A stretch of DNA of 64,000 nt from Duganella rivi (GTDB lineage: Bacteria > Pseudomonadota > Gammaproteobacteria > Burkholderiales > Burkholderiaceae_D): positions 684,956-748,955 of the forward strand of contig NZ_WWCK01000006.1 of NCBI RefSeq assembly GCF_009857435.1. Reading direction: 5' to 3'. Positions 8,629 through 16,831 of this stretch are shown in pieces (positions within the stretch are counted from its first letter, which is position 1; each line of letters starts with the position of its first letter). The position numbers were made by a program, and so were the translations under genes. The notes beneath the pieces were generated by a model that did no database searches, had not been told where the DNA came from, and worked only from the letters and a program-made list of their open reading frames with translations.

Positions 8629-9112
8629 ACTTGTGCAGTACGCCTGAGTGCTGTCCAAATTCGGTGAGCATCTGATCCAATCCTCGAAAGCCAAACAGCA
8701 GTGCAGCAATAACGAGGATGGTCACAAAGTTCACCGCCAAATTCCCACTCACATCCGCTGCCCAGCCTTTCCACGTCCGTTTTTGTTGCTGATTGGTGTG
8801 GATTACCTCTAGCTTTTCCCCTACCTTCGTCGCTAAAAAATCCTGCTCCAGCTCACGTTTACGTAGCTCCAGAGTCTTCCCAACCAATTGCTGCATTAAT
8901 TCTTCGGCTTGTTGCACGTACATCTTGCGCATGCTTGGCGTGCAGCAGGAGAGATAAAAGGTTTCTAGCTCGTCTTGTGTAGCCTCTGTGCCGTTCTTTT
9001 CTCGAATCGCCCGCAGCGCCTCAGCTTTATGCTGTTTATAGACGGTGTAGGCAAAGATGGCCAGGACTTCACTGCTGCATTCCTGCGCCAGCAATTGATA
9101 CATGGCGGGCAT
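8627..9112 (-). CDS. Hypothetical protein with C-terminal membrane anchor
   Basis: 161 residues, not recognised. Residues ~1-115 are charged and mostly helical, including a probable coiled-coil stretch (QQAEELMQQLVGKTLELRKR). One transmembrane segment lies near 128-146 (LAVNFVTILVIAALLFGF). Starts at 9112 and 9103 are both possible and neither has a clear ribosome-binding site. The gene begins 9 bases after the stop of the 64-residue gene upstream, so the two probably form one transcript. Base composition is visibly lower in GC than the neighbours, suggesting an acquired pair. Confidence 0.65.
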   Translation of the reverse strand: MPAMYQLLAQECSSEVLAIFAYTVYKQHKAEALRAIREKNGTEATQDELETFYLSCCTPSMRKMYVQQAEELMQQLVGKTLELRKRELEQDFLATKVGEKLEVIHTNQQQKRTWKGWAADVSGNLAVNFVTILVIAALLFGFRGLDQMLTEFGQHSGVLHK

Positions 9113-9121
9113 GATGAGGGC

Positions 9122-9316
9122 TCATTTAATTTTGAACGTCTCTTTCCAAGCTGCGTCTAGTGCGGCCCGAATCTGTTCGCTAGTGAACTGCGCACTGGGC
9201 CAATCGTCGAAGAATCTCTTGGGCCTTGGCTTACCGGCACGTTCGTTGCGCATGTCTTCTTCGACGGCATGGCAAATTTCGCGGATTTCTGCTGAGGTAA
9301 GATTGTCGAATCTCAT
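9122..9316 (-). CDS. Small hypothetical protein, 64 residues
   Basis: A very good Shine-Dalgarno sequence (AAGGAGGT, complement of 9321-9328) sits a few bases before the ATG at 9316, so it is likely translated. The product is soluble and charged (MRFDNLTSAEIREICHAVEE at the N-terminus, basic middle AGKPRPKRF). No family is recognised. It is upstream of and adjacent to the membrane-anchored 161-residue protein. A toxin-antitoxin role is conceivable from the layout but nothing in the sequence shows it. Confidence 0.65.
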   Translation of the reverse strand: MRFDNLTSAEIREICHAVEEDMRNERAGKPRPKRFFDDWPSAQFTSEQIRAALDAAWKETFKIK

Positions 9317-9393
9317 GATGACCTCCTTCGGGGACGTTCATCGAGTGTACGCCGCGTGAGGCGGCGCACGGTTGATGCGAGTTTGATGTAGAT

Positions 9394-10521
9394 CTAGACG
9401 CTCAAGTCGTAGCTGGCTTGCTTGGCGCGCAGTTCCATGGCGTTGCGGTGGCGGGCGCGCAGGCGCGGGTCGGTGATCAGGCGGCCCAGCGTTTCGCCGA
9501 TCACCATGACTACGCCCAGCAGCGGCAGCACCAGCATCAGGCCCGCCACGCCGGCCACCGAGCCGCCGATGAAGATCATCAGCACGGTAATCAAGGGATG
9601 GATGTGCAGGCTGCGCCCCAGGGTCAGCGGCATGAACACGAAGTCGTCCAGCAGGCGCACCAGGATGAACACGCCGATCGCCAGGTAGGCCACCGAGGGA
9701 TTGGCCGGCGCATCGGTCGAGGCCACCATCACCACCAGCACGCAGCCGACGATGGAACCGACGTACGGCACCCACGCCAGCACCGCCGCAATCAAGCCCA
9801 GCACCAGCGGCGAGGACACGCCGATCACCCATAGCCCGAACGCCAGCACCGCCGTGTCGAGAATGGTCAGGCGGATCAAGCCCTGGAAGTAGCGGTGCGC
9901 GGTCTGGTCGACCTCGTGCAGCAGGCACAGGGTGCGTTCGAAGAAGGCGTTCGGCACGGCGCGCGCGAGGAATTTTTTGAAGCGCAGGCCGTCGCGCAAA
10001 AAGAAGAAGGTCAGGAACGGCGCCAGCAGCAGGGACGGCAGCCACGCCGCGGCCGACACCAGGATGTCGGTCAGGTGCGACTGGATGAAGTCGCCGGTGA
10101 ATTCGCTCATGCGCTGGTTGATGGTCTCGGCCAGGTTCACTTGCTTGAGGATGGGGAATTGCTGCTCCAGCGCCACCATGGTATGGCGCACGAATTCCAG
10201 CCCGCCGGCAAGGTAGATGCCCAGCATGTCTTGCCACGAGGTGGCCGGCGCCGAGTTCCAGAAGATTGCCGTGAGGATGGCCAGCGTGACCAGCAGCAGG
10301 AATACCGCGCCCACCACCAGGGTGGCGCCGTTCTGGCTGAAGCCCATGCGGATCAGGCGCTGCGTCGGCGGTTGCAGTATGTAGTACAGCACGATGCCGA
10401 GCAAGAACGGAATCGCCAGAAACAGCATCTGCTGCAACAGGAACAGCAGCACGCAGGTGGCGGCGATGATGCCGCTCCACACCACCGGCCCGCCGCGCTT
10501 TTGGGTCGGCAGTAAATTCAT
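9394..10521 (-). CDS. AI-2E family transporter (PerM-like membrane protein)
   Basis: 375 residues with about eight hydrophobic segments. The order is typical of the AI-2E/PerM family: two N-terminal helices, a third near 65-90, a long soluble region (~95-200), then a C-terminal helix cluster containing VPYVGSIVG and IGGSVAGVAGLMLVLPLLG. Members export autoinducer-2 in a few studied cases or act in ion/pH homeostasis; the substrate here is unknown. The start codon overlaps the stop of the upstream cNMP-binding gene (ATGA, 10518-10521), indicating translational coupling. Confidence 0.9.
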   Translation of the reverse strand: MNLLPTQKRGGPVVWSGIIAATCVLLFLLQQMLFLAIPFLLGIVLYYILQPPTQRLIRMGFSQNGATLVVGAVFLLLVTLAILTAIFWNSAPATSWQDMLGIYLAGGLEFVRHTMVALEQQFPILKQVNLAETINQRMSEFTGDFIQSHLTDILVSAAAWLPSLLLAPFLTFFFLRDGLRFKKFLARAVPNAFFERTLCLLHEVDQTAHRYFQGLIRLTILDTAVLAFGLWVIGVSSPLVLGLIAAVLAWVPYVGSIVGCVLVVMVASTDAPANPSVAYLAIGVFILVRLLDDFVFMPLTLGRSLHIHPLITVLMIFIGGSVAGVAGLMLVLPLLGVVMVIGETLGRLITDPRLRARHRNAMELRAKQASYDLSV

Positions 10522-11000
10522 AGCGCCTCGATTTGCGGCTTGCCGGTCATCCAGTCGCGCAGGCGGCGGCCGATGTGGCGCGCCAGGGCCAGCGAGATCT
10601 TGTAGCCGATCACGGCGTCGGTTTCCATCAGGCCCATGAAGTCGGCGCGGAAGAACACCGCCAGCTCGCAGTTGTCGAGCGCCCGCGTTTGCGCGTTGCG
10701 CGGCGAGTTGTCGAGCAAGGCGAGGTCGCCGAAGAAGGAGCCGGCCGACAGTTCGGCCACCACCTCGCGCCCGGCGCCGAGCTGGCGGCTGATGATGACC
10801 CGGCCCGACATGACGAGGTACAGCGCCTGCCCTTCCTCGCCCTCGTCGAAGATGATTTCGTCGGCCAGGTAGCGGCGCTCGTGCATCAGGCCGTCCACGA
10901 TTTTCAGTTCGAGCGGCGTCAGCGACGAGAACAGGGCCGATTCTTTCAGGCGCAGCAGGCGCGGCGACAGTTCGGGCGATTTGAGGAAGCCGAAAATCAA
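10518..11000 (-). CDS. Cyclic-nucleotide-binding domain protein
   Basis: 160 residues made almost entirely of one cNMP-binding beta-roll. The phosphate-binding cassette is recognisable (FGDLALLDNSPRNAQTRA) after IIFDEGEEGQALYLVMSGRV. There is no DNA-binding HTH domain, so it is not a Crp-type regulator. The predicted start is TTG at 11000, with GGAG six bases upstream; no ATG occurs near the N-terminus. Coupling to the AI-2E-type transporter gene suggests it senses a nucleotide and modulates that membrane protein. That link is inference. Confidence 0.85.
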   Translation of the reverse strand: MIFGFLKSPELSPRLLRLKESALFSSLTPLELKIVDGLMHERRYLADEIIFDEGEEGQALYLVMSGRVIISRQLGAGREVVAELSAGSFFGDLALLDNSPRNAQTRALDNCELAVFFRADFMGLMETDAVIGYKISLALARHIGRRLRDWMTGKPQIEAL

Positions 11001-11079
11001 GGGGAACTCCGGGACAGGAAGGGTGTGCCTGATATTGTCGCCGGTTTTGCCCTCTCGCTGCGTGTTTGTTGTTAAGAAA

Positions 11080-11685
11080 TCACAGTTGCAAGGTGCTTAC
11101 CAGCGGCAGCGCCGGTTCCAGGTGGCTGGTCAGCAGGATGCATTGACGCGCTAGCCGTTCCGGGGCGCTGAGCTGCTGGCGCAGGTAGGCTACCGCATCG
11201 ACATCGAGGCCGTTGAAGGGCTCGTCGATCAGCAGCAGGCTTACCGGCAGCGAAAGGGCCAGCGCCAACTGCATTTTCTTGTGCTGGCCAAGCGAGAGTG
11301 TCGTGATCGGCTGATCCAGTGCCGGCAGCAGGTGGAATGCGGCCAGCTCGGCGTTGAGCAGTTCGGGATCGGCGCCGGCGTACAGCGAGACGTGCATGTC
11401 GAGCACTTCGCGCACGGTCAGCCATGGCAGTTGCGGGGTGTCGCCGCCGCAGTAATAGCAGTGCAGGCGGTAGGTCAGGGGCTGGGCGTGGATTTCGATA
11501 TCGTCCAGCCAGATGCGGCCGGCGTGCGGCGCGAGGGCGCCGCCGATCAGTTTCAGCAAGGTGGTTTTGCCGGCGCCGTTTTCGCCGCGCAGCCAGGTGA
11601 TGCCGGCGCCCAGTTGCAGGTTGAAGTCGCGGAACAGCGGGTGGCTGGTGTATTCAAAGTTGAGCTGTTCGATTCTTAATTCCAT
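11080..11685 (-). CDS. ABC transporter ATP-binding protein
   Basis: 201 residues, compact for an ABC ATPase. Walker A is GENGAGKTTLLK, the signature reads LSLGQ (in place of LSGGQ) and Walker B is LLLIDEPFNGLD. The start at 11685 (MELRIEQLNF) is where homology begins; the longer open frame to 11802 lies inside the upstream gene. It overlaps the end of the membrane-protein gene by 10 bases, so the two are translated as a pair. Short ATPases of this kind resemble CcmA or ABC-2 exporters. Substrate unknown. Confidence 0.9.
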   Translation of the reverse strand: MELRIEQLNFEYTSHPLFRDFNLQLGAGITWLRGENGAGKTTLLKLIGGALAPHAGRIWLDDIEIHAQPLTYRLHCYYCGGDTPQLPWLTVREVLDMHVSLYAGADPELLNAELAAFHLLPALDQPITTLSLGQHKKMQLALALSLPVSLLLIDEPFNGLDVDAVAYLRQQLSAPERLARQCILLTSHLEPALPLVSTLQL

Positions 11686-12767
11686 AGTTCGCTTCCAATG
11701 GCGGTCAGGATGAGGATGGCGCCGAGCACCAGGCCGACGCGGCCGCGCGTGCTGAGTTTGCGCAGTGCGACGATGGCGATTTGGGCGGTAGCGGCAAAGC
11801 ATAGCCAGACCACGGCCACGGTGTGGCTGTAGCCCTCAGCTGGGCGGCCCAGTGTCAGTGCGGCAAACCACGCGAGCACGGTGGCGCCGGGCAGCAGGGC
11901 GAGCAGGATGGCGAGGCGGTACAGGCGTTCGGCGTTAAGCGGCCATTGTGTGGCGATGGGGCGCAGCACGGCGATTTGTTCGGCCACGGCTTTGTCGCCG
12001 CGGTCGGTCAGCAGCATGGTCATCAGCGCGGCGCAGGCGCCCCACAGCGCCGGTGGGATCAGCGGCGGATGCCACAGCCAGGCGGCGATGCTGGCCAGAG
12101 CGCCCATCAGCAGCAGCGTTTGCTGGATGCCGATCACGTTCTCGGCGCGCCAGAAGGGTAGCCAGAACAGCTGTTTCCAGTAATAGGCCAGCGCGAGACC
12201 GCCACGCGCGGCCGCGCAGGGAATGTATGCGGCTGGGGCGGGGCGAGTGCGGCCGGGCTTGCGAGCCGTGGGCAGGCGGTTGCGCTGGGCCAGCGTCAGC
12301 GTTGACAGCAGCCATGCCGCCAGCACGGAGGCGAATGTCAGCAGCAGTGCTTGCGGCGCGACGGGCCGCAGCCAGTCCGGCCACTGGTACAGCCAGATGC
12401 CAACCGAGACGGCGTACGCCGCCCCCACCGGGCCGACCATCAAGGCAGCCACCGCCGCATCGGCCAGCCAGCGGCTGCGCGCTGGAATCGGCAGCGTCTG
12501 GCTCCAGGCATGCACGGCGGCCGGGTGCAGGCGCTTGCGCAGCAGCCATGCCGGTGCGCTGATCAGCACGACCTGTCCCGCCACCAGGCCCAGCGCCTCC
12601 GGCCATGGCTGGGTCGCGGCAAACATGCCGGGCAAGGCGATCACGGCCAGCAGGCCGATCAGCACCGGGCCAAAGCCAAGCAAAATATATTCGAGGGAAC
12701 TGGTGAGGCTGGCGGCAAATTGCAGCAGCGCGTGCCGTGCCAGCCGAAGGCGGAAGCGGAGATACAT
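11676..12767 (-). CDS. Polytopic membrane protein, likely partner of the ABC ATPase
   Basis: 363 residues with many hydrophobic segments (for example FGPVLIGLLAVIALPGMF, LLLMGALASIAAWLW and GLVLGAILILTAIGSELWN). The start at 12767 has AAGGAG at good spacing. An open frame extending to 12890 would run through tRNA-Asp and is rejected. No named family is recognised with certainty. Gene order and overlap with the ATPase make it the probable permease of a two-gene ABC system. Confidence 0.75.
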   Translation of the reverse strand: MYLRFRLRLARHALLQFAASLTSSLEYILLGFGPVLIGLLAVIALPGMFAATQPWPEALGLVAGQVVLISAPAWLLRKRLHPAAVHAWSQTLPIPARSRWLADAAVAALMVGPVGAAYAVSVGIWLYQWPDWLRPVAPQALLLTFASVLAAWLLSTLTLAQRNRLPTARKPGRTRPAPAAYIPCAAARGGLALAYYWKQLFWLPFWRAENVIGIQQTLLLMGALASIAAWLWHPPLIPPALWGACAALMTMLLTDRGDKAVAEQIAVLRPIATQWPLNAERLYRLAILLALLPGATVLAWFAALTLGRPAEGYSHTVAVVWLCFAATAQIAIVALRKLSTRGRVGLVLGAILILTAIGSELWN

Positions 12768-12788
12768 CGTACTCCTTGGACGGAAATG

Positions 12789-12818
12789 AAAAAGGCCCGA
12801 TGCGAACATCGGGCCTTT
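12789..12818 (-). terminator. Terminator of the tRNA-Val/tRNA-Asp transcript
   Basis: A perfect 12-bp stem AAAGGCCCGATG (12791-12802) / CATCGGGCCTTT (12807-12818) with a CGAA loop. On the minus strand it ends in a T-run (complement of 12789-12793). It sits 10 bases beyond the 3' end of tRNA-Asp and just ahead of the permease gene, separating the two units. Confidence 0.85.
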
Positions 12819-12828
12819 CTCTGAATAT

Positions 12829-12905
12829 TGGCGGAGCGGACGGGGCTCGAACCCGCGACCCCCGGCGTGACAGGCCGGTATTCTAACCAACTGAACTACC
12901 GCTCC
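12829..12905 (-). tRNA. tRNA-Asp (GTC)
   Basis: 77 bases read on the minus strand, beginning GGAGCGGTAGTTCAGTTGG and ending in encoded CCA. The anticodon stem is CCGGC/GCCGG with loop CTGTCAC, giving anticodon GTC. The T-loop GGTTCGAGCC and the acceptor pairing GGAGCGG/CCGCTCC are intact. Confidence 0.97.
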
Positions 12906-12927
12906 AATTCGTTTTTATAAGTTCAAC

Positions 12928-13003
12928 TGGTGGGTGCTGAGAGGGTCGAACTCCCGACCTACGCCTTGTAAGGGCGCCGCTCTACCAACTGAGCTAAGCA
13001 CCC
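12928..13003 (-). tRNA. tRNA-Val (TAC)
   Basis: 76 bases on the minus strand, beginning GGGTGCTTAGCTCAGTTGG and ending in encoded CCA. The anticodon loop CTTACAA gives anticodon TAC. D-arm, T-arm (GAGTTCGACCC) and acceptor stem GGGTGCT/AGCACCC are complete. It lies 22 bases upstream of tRNA-Asp in the same direction, so the two form one transcript. Confidence 0.97.
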
Positions 13004-13048
13004 AGTGAACTTATCAGCGTTTGTCACAACTGCTGAACGAGGCCGTAT

Positions 13049-13076
13049 TCTATAGGAGCCTGATTCACTTCCGCAA
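13049..13076 (-). promoter_or_regulatory. Probable promoter of the tRNA pair
   Basis: Reading the minus strand, TTGCGG (complement of 13071-13076) and TATAGA (complement of 13049-13054) are separated by 16 bases, about 45 bases upstream of tRNA-Val. This is a good sigma70 fit at the expected distance for a stable RNA. Confidence 0.55.
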
Positions 13077-13128
13077 GGGTTTTTGAAAATTATTTAGAAA
13101 ATTGTTTCCGCACACAGGGTGGAGGCCC

Positions 13129-13968
13129 CTAGCGTGCCGGCGGCAGGGCGGCGAGAATGTCGCGCGTGCCATCATGGTACAGGTTGCGCGTGATCTCGGC
13201 GCCGAGGTAGCGCTCATGGAATTTTTGCATGGTGCCATCGATCACGATGGAGCGCAGCGCGTCCGCGTAGCGCTGCAGCACCTCGGGCGCGACTTTCTTC
13301 GAGACGTACAGGCCGACCATGGTGCGCGGCGACTCCGCCACGGTGCTCGCACTCATCTTGCCGATCATGCCGAACTGGCGCTGGTTGATCAGGTGGATGG
13401 TGGCCGGCGCGAACGTGCCCTCGGCGCGCCCGGCCAGAATCTTGCGGAACACCACGCTGTAATCGTTGACGTATTCCAGCCGTCCCAGCTGCTGCAGGCG
13501 ATCCAGCTGCCGCTGCGTCTCCGGCGCGTAGAGGATGCCGCGCGTGATGTTGAGCCGCGCGCTGCTGCGTTCGACGAACTCGGCCAGGCTGCGGAACTTG
13601 CCCGCATCCTTGTTCAACAGCACCAGTTCGAAATGGGTATAGGTGTAAGGCAGCCAGGTGCCATAGCGGTCGCGCTCGGCCGTGCGCAGCGAGGCGCCGG
13701 TCATGTCCAGCTGCTGGCTGAAAAACTGGGCGTACAGGCGGCTGCGCGGATACCAGCGCACGATCAGCTGGCAGCCGCTGCGCCGCTGGATTTCTTCCAG
13801 CAGATCGATATTGCTGCCCCGAACCTTGGCGCCGTCGAGGTAGGAGGAATAACCGAGGTCGCTGACGCCAACGGTGGACGGCGGGCAAGCGGCATCCAGC
13901 GCCGCGGCCTGCGTGCAAGCAAGCGGTAGCAACGAGGCCAACAAAACGGCGGACAAGCGCTGGGTCAT
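13129..13968 (-). CDS. Periplasmic substrate-binding protein, family 3-like
   Basis: 279 residues. The start at 13968 gives a signal peptide (MTQRLSAVLLASLLPLACTQ, then AAALDA). The frame stays open far upstream but only because it lies opposite dinB. The mature part has the SBP_bac_3 fold pattern: VGVSDLGYSSYLDGAKVRGS, then DLLEEIQRRSGCQL, then DMTGASLRTAERDRYGTWLP. No transporter genes are adjacent, as with many orphan solute-binding proteins that act as sensors. Ligand unknown. It is divergent from dinB and its 5' end is close to the LexA box. Confidence 0.85.
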   Translation of the reverse strand: MTQRLSAVLLASLLPLACTQAAALDAACPPSTVGVSDLGYSSYLDGAKVRGSNIDLLEEIQRRSGCQLIVRWYPRSRLYAQFFSQQLDMTGASLRTAERDRYGTWLPYTYTHFELVLLNKDAGKFRSLAEFVERSSARLNITRGILYAPETQRQLDRLQQLGRLEYVNDYSVVFRKILAGRAEGTFAPATIHLINQRQFGMIGKMSASTVAESPRTMVGLYVSKKVAPEVLQRYADALRSIVIDGTMQKFHERYLGAEITRNLYHDGTRDILAALPPAR

Positions 13969-14016
13969 GCCAAGAGTGTAACACTGGCAACTTGCACGAT
14001 GGCGGCTTTCGGTGGA

Positions 14017-14036
14017 TACTGTGTTTATCCACAGTA
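14017..14036 (+). promoter_or_regulatory. LexA (SOS) box upstream of dinB
   Basis: TACTGT (14017-14022), eight bases, ACAGTA (14031-14036). Both CTGT and ACAG cores are perfect, with the canonical 8-base gap, and the outer TA pairs also match. The site ends 13 bases before the dinB ATG, so it must overlap the promoter or transcription start. It is also ~50 bases from the divergent binding-protein gene. Confidence 0.88.
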
Positions 14037-14049
14037 TTGTTTTTGCACC

Positions 14050-15198
14050 ATGGTTGACGCCGCGCGCCGCATTGCCCACCTCGATATGGATGCGTTCTAC
14101 GCTTCCGTCGAGCTGCTGCGCTACCCGGAACTGCGCGGTTTGCCGGTGGTGATCGGCGGCCGCGAGCGCCAGCCGGTCAAGCAAGCCGACGGTAGCCACG
14201 TGTTCGCCCGCCTGCGCGATTATGTCGGCCGTGGCGTGATTACCACGGCCACCTACGAGGCGCGCGCGCTCGGCGTCGGCTCGGCCATGGGTATGATGAA
14301 GGCAGCCAAGCTGGCGCCCGACGCCATCCTGCTGCCGGTTACCTTCGACGCTTACCGCCACTACTCGCGCCTGTTCAAGGAGGCGGTGGCCAGCATTGCG
14401 CCCGATATCGAAGACCGCGGCATCGATGAAATCTACATTGACCTCAGCCGGGTGGAGGGCGAGACCCGCGAGCTGGCCATGCGCATCAAGCAAGCCGTGC
14501 ACGCGGCCACCGGGCTGACCTGTTCGATCGGCGTCACGCCCAACAAGCTGCTGTCGAAAATCTGTTCCGATCTGGAAAAGCCCAACGGCCTGACCGTGCT
14601 TGGTTTTGAAGACATCCCGGCCCGCATCTGGCCGCTGGGCGTGCGCAAGATCAACGGCATCGGCCCCAAGGCCACCGAAAAGCTGGCCTCGCTGGGCATC
14701 GAGACCATCGGCCAGCTGGCGCAGGCCGACGCCGGCCTGCTGCAAGATTATTTCGGCGCCCATTACGCGGCATGGCTGGCACGCGCCGCGCGCGGCATTG
14801 ATGAGCGCGAGATTTCCACCAGCTCGGAAAGCAAGTCCATGTCGCGCGAGACCACCTTCGAACGCGACCTGCACGCGCGCCAGGATCGCGACACCTTGTC
14901 CGCCATCCTGACCACGCTGTGCGAGCGCCTGGCGGACGACCTCAAGCGCAAGGGCTACGTCAGCCGCACCATCAGCATCAAGCTGCGCTACGACGATTTC
15001 CAGATCGTCAGCCGCAACGTCACCTTGCCGCTGCCGGTGGCCGATGCCGCCGGCATCTTGCAGGCCGCGCGCGAGTGCCTGAAGCGGGTGCCGCTGCAAC
15101 GCAAATTGCGCCTGCTCGGCGTGCGCGCCAGCACCCTGGAAGCGCCCGGCGCAACAGTGGTGCGGCGGCTGCCGGTGCAGGGAGATTTATTCGCCTGA
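14050..15198 (+). CDS. dinB: DNA polymerase IV (Y-family translesion polymerase)
   Basis: 382 residues. The N-terminus has HLDMDAFYASVE with a catalytic Asp, and the second acidic pair is Asp126/Glu127 in GIDEIYIDLS. The helix-hairpin-helix part (KINGIGPKATEKLASLGI) and the little-finger domain follow. It copies past damaged bases in an error-prone way and can be held by the beta clamp. The start at 14050 lacks a clear ribosome-binding site and lies 13 bases after a LexA box, so expression is SOS-controlled and the leader must be very short. The protein is slightly longer than E. coli DinB (351). Confidence 0.96.
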   Translation: MVDAARRIAHLDMDAFYASVELLRYPELRGLPVVIGGRERQPVKQADGSHVFARLRDYVGRGVITTATYEARALGVGSAMGMMKAAKLAPDAILLPVTFDAYRHYSRLFKEAVASIAPDIEDRGIDEIYIDLSRVEGETRELAMRIKQAVHAATGLTCSIGVTPNKLLSKICSDLEKPNGLTVLGFEDIPARIWPLGVRKINGIGPKATEKLASLGIETIGQLAQADAGLLQDYFGAHYAAWLARAARGIDEREISTSSESKSMSRETTFERDLHARQDRDTLSAILTTLCERLADDLKRKGYVSRTISIKLRYDDFQIVSRNVTLPLPVADAAGILQAARECLKRVPLQRKLRLLGVRASTLEAPGATVVRRLPVQGDLFA

Positions 15199-15243
15199 AA
15201 CCGGTATATTTGGCATTAGCCTTGTTTGCCGGGAGTCATGGAT

Positions 15244-16776
15244 ATGCTGGAGCACCTGAGTATCCAACAGCGGTTCCGCTTGCTGTTGGTGGTTTCGCTA
15301 GCCTGCTTCGCCCTGTGCGGAGTGATTGTCTACCGCACGCTGGCCGAGATCCGCGTCAACGGCCCCATCTATGAACGCATCATGCAAGGGCAGGACTTGG
15401 TGGCCGATATTTTGCCGCCGCCGGCCTACCTCGTCGAATCCTACCTCGTGGCGCTGCAACTGGCCGACGCCGACGCCGAGCACGCGCGGCCCCTGATCAA
15501 GCGCATGCAGGCTGCCGAGCTGACCTATCAGCAGCGCCACAGCTACTGGCTGGCGCAAGGCCTGAGCGGCGAACTCGGAGAAAAATTCCTCAAGCAATCG
15601 CACGCGCTGGCGCTGGAGTTCTACGCCGCAGCGTTTGGCCAATTGATACCGGCGCTGCAAGCGGGCGACGACGTGCTGGCGCGCCGCACGCTGGCCCGGC
15701 TGGGCGCGACCTACGAGCAGCAGCGGCAAGTGATCGGGCACGTGGTCGCACTGGCGCGCCAGCGCAACGCCGCCGACGAACTGGCCGCGCGCGAGCGGGT
15801 GCAGATGATGGCGTGGTCGCTGGGCGCTGTGTTCGTGCTGATCGTCGGCGTGTTTGTGCTGATCTTCAACACGGTGCGCCGCAGCATTGCCGATCCCATC
15901 CTCGACGCGCTGAAAATCACCCAGAGCGTGGCCGGCGGCAACTGGAGCCAGCACATCCACGCCGACGCGCGCGGCGAAGCGGGCCGCTTGCTGCAAGCGA
16001 TCCGCGACATCGTCAAGAACACCCAGACCGAAATCGTCAAGGCGGAAAAAATGGCGGCGCTCGGTTCGCTGGTGGCCGGCGTCTCGCACGAGCTGAACAC
16101 GCCGGTCGGCAACGGCCTGATGGCGGTCAGCACGCTGAGCGAAGACTTGCGCACCTTCCGCAGCAAAATGCAGGACGGCCTCAAGCGCTCGATGCTGGAC
16201 GACTTCCTGCACTCGGTGGAAGTGGGCGCCGACCTGGCCATGCGCAACCTGCAGCGCGCGGCCGAGCTGATGAGCAGCTTCAAGCAAGTGGCGGCCGATC
16301 GCGCCAGTTCGCAGCGGCGCCGCTTCCTGCTGCACCAGGTGGTGCACGAAACCCAGATGACCTTGCAGCCGATGCTCAAGCGCGCCAACTGCCAGGTGGT
16401 GCTGGACGTGCCGGCCGCGCTGCAGCTGGACAGCTTCCCCGGCCCGCTGGGGCAGGTCATCACCAACCTGATCGAGAACGCCGCCAAGCACGGGCTCGAT
16501 GGTTGCGGCGGCGTGATTACCCTGAACGCGTGGCCGGTGGGCGAGAGCTTAGTGACGATCTCGGTGTCCGACTGCGGCAAGGGCATCGCGCCGGAATTGC
16601 ACAGCCATGTGTTCGAACCGTTCTACACCACGCGGCTGGGACAGGGCGGCAGCGGGCTGGGCTTGCATATTGCCCACAACATCGTCTACCAAATCCTGGG
16701 CGGCACCGTGGAGTTGACCAGCTCGGTCGGCAATGGCGCGCGTTTTGACGTCACGATCCCGCTGGTTGCGCCTTGA
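15244..16776 (+). CDS. Membrane sensor histidine kinase (orphan)
   Basis: About 510 residues. ATG 15244 has GGGAG eight bases upstream; 15238 is a less well spaced alternative. Transmembrane helix 1 (~9-28) and helix 2 (SLGAVFVLIVGVFVLIFNTV, near 190-210) bracket a ~160-residue periplasmic sensor. A HAMP-like linker, the H-box LVAGVSHELNTPVGN (His282), an N-box (NLIENAAKHG) and G-boxes (DCGKGIAPE, then GGSGLGLHI) follow. The HELNTP form places it among kinases such as those with fused or distant receivers. No response regulator gene is adjacent, so its partner is unknown. Confidence 0.92.
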   Translation: MLEHLSIQQRFRLLLVVSLACFALCGVIVYRTLAEIRVNGPIYERIMQGQDLVADILPPPAYLVESYLVALQLADADAEHARPLIKRMQAAELTYQQRHSYWLAQGLSGELGEKFLKQSHALALEFYAAAFGQLIPALQAGDDVLARRTLARLGATYEQQRQVIGHVVALARQRNAADELAARERVQMMAWSLGAVFVLIVGVFVLIFNTVRRSIADPILDALKITQSVAGGNWSQHIHADARGEAGRLLQAIRDIVKNTQTEIVKAEKMAALGSLVAGVSHELNTPVGNGLMAVSTLSEDLRTFRSKMQDGLKRSMLDDFLHSVEVGADLAMRNLQRAAELMSSFKQVAADRASSQRRRFLLHQVVHETQMTLQPMLKRANCQVVLDVPAALQLDSFPGPLGQVITNLIENAAKHGLDGCGGVITLNAWPVGESLVTISVSDCGKGIAPELHSHVFEPFYTTRLGQGGSGLGLHIAHNIVYQILGGTVELTSSVGNGARFDVTIPLVAP

Positions 16777-16831
16777 TTAGCGTGTAAAATGGCGCTCCTT
16801 TGCCATTTCCGAAACAAGGCCTGTCAACTTT

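Noticed and set aside
12768..12890. Longer start for the ABC permease gene
   Set aside because: The extension runs through the tRNA terminator and tRNA-Asp; the ATG at 12767 has a good ribosome-binding site.
13129..15099. A single 656-residue minus-strand frame spanning the binding-protein gene and the strand opposite dinB
   Set aside because: Only the part from 13968 down has a signal peptide and family pattern; the rest is the antisense of dinB and has shadow composition (Gln/Ala/His/Arg-rich).
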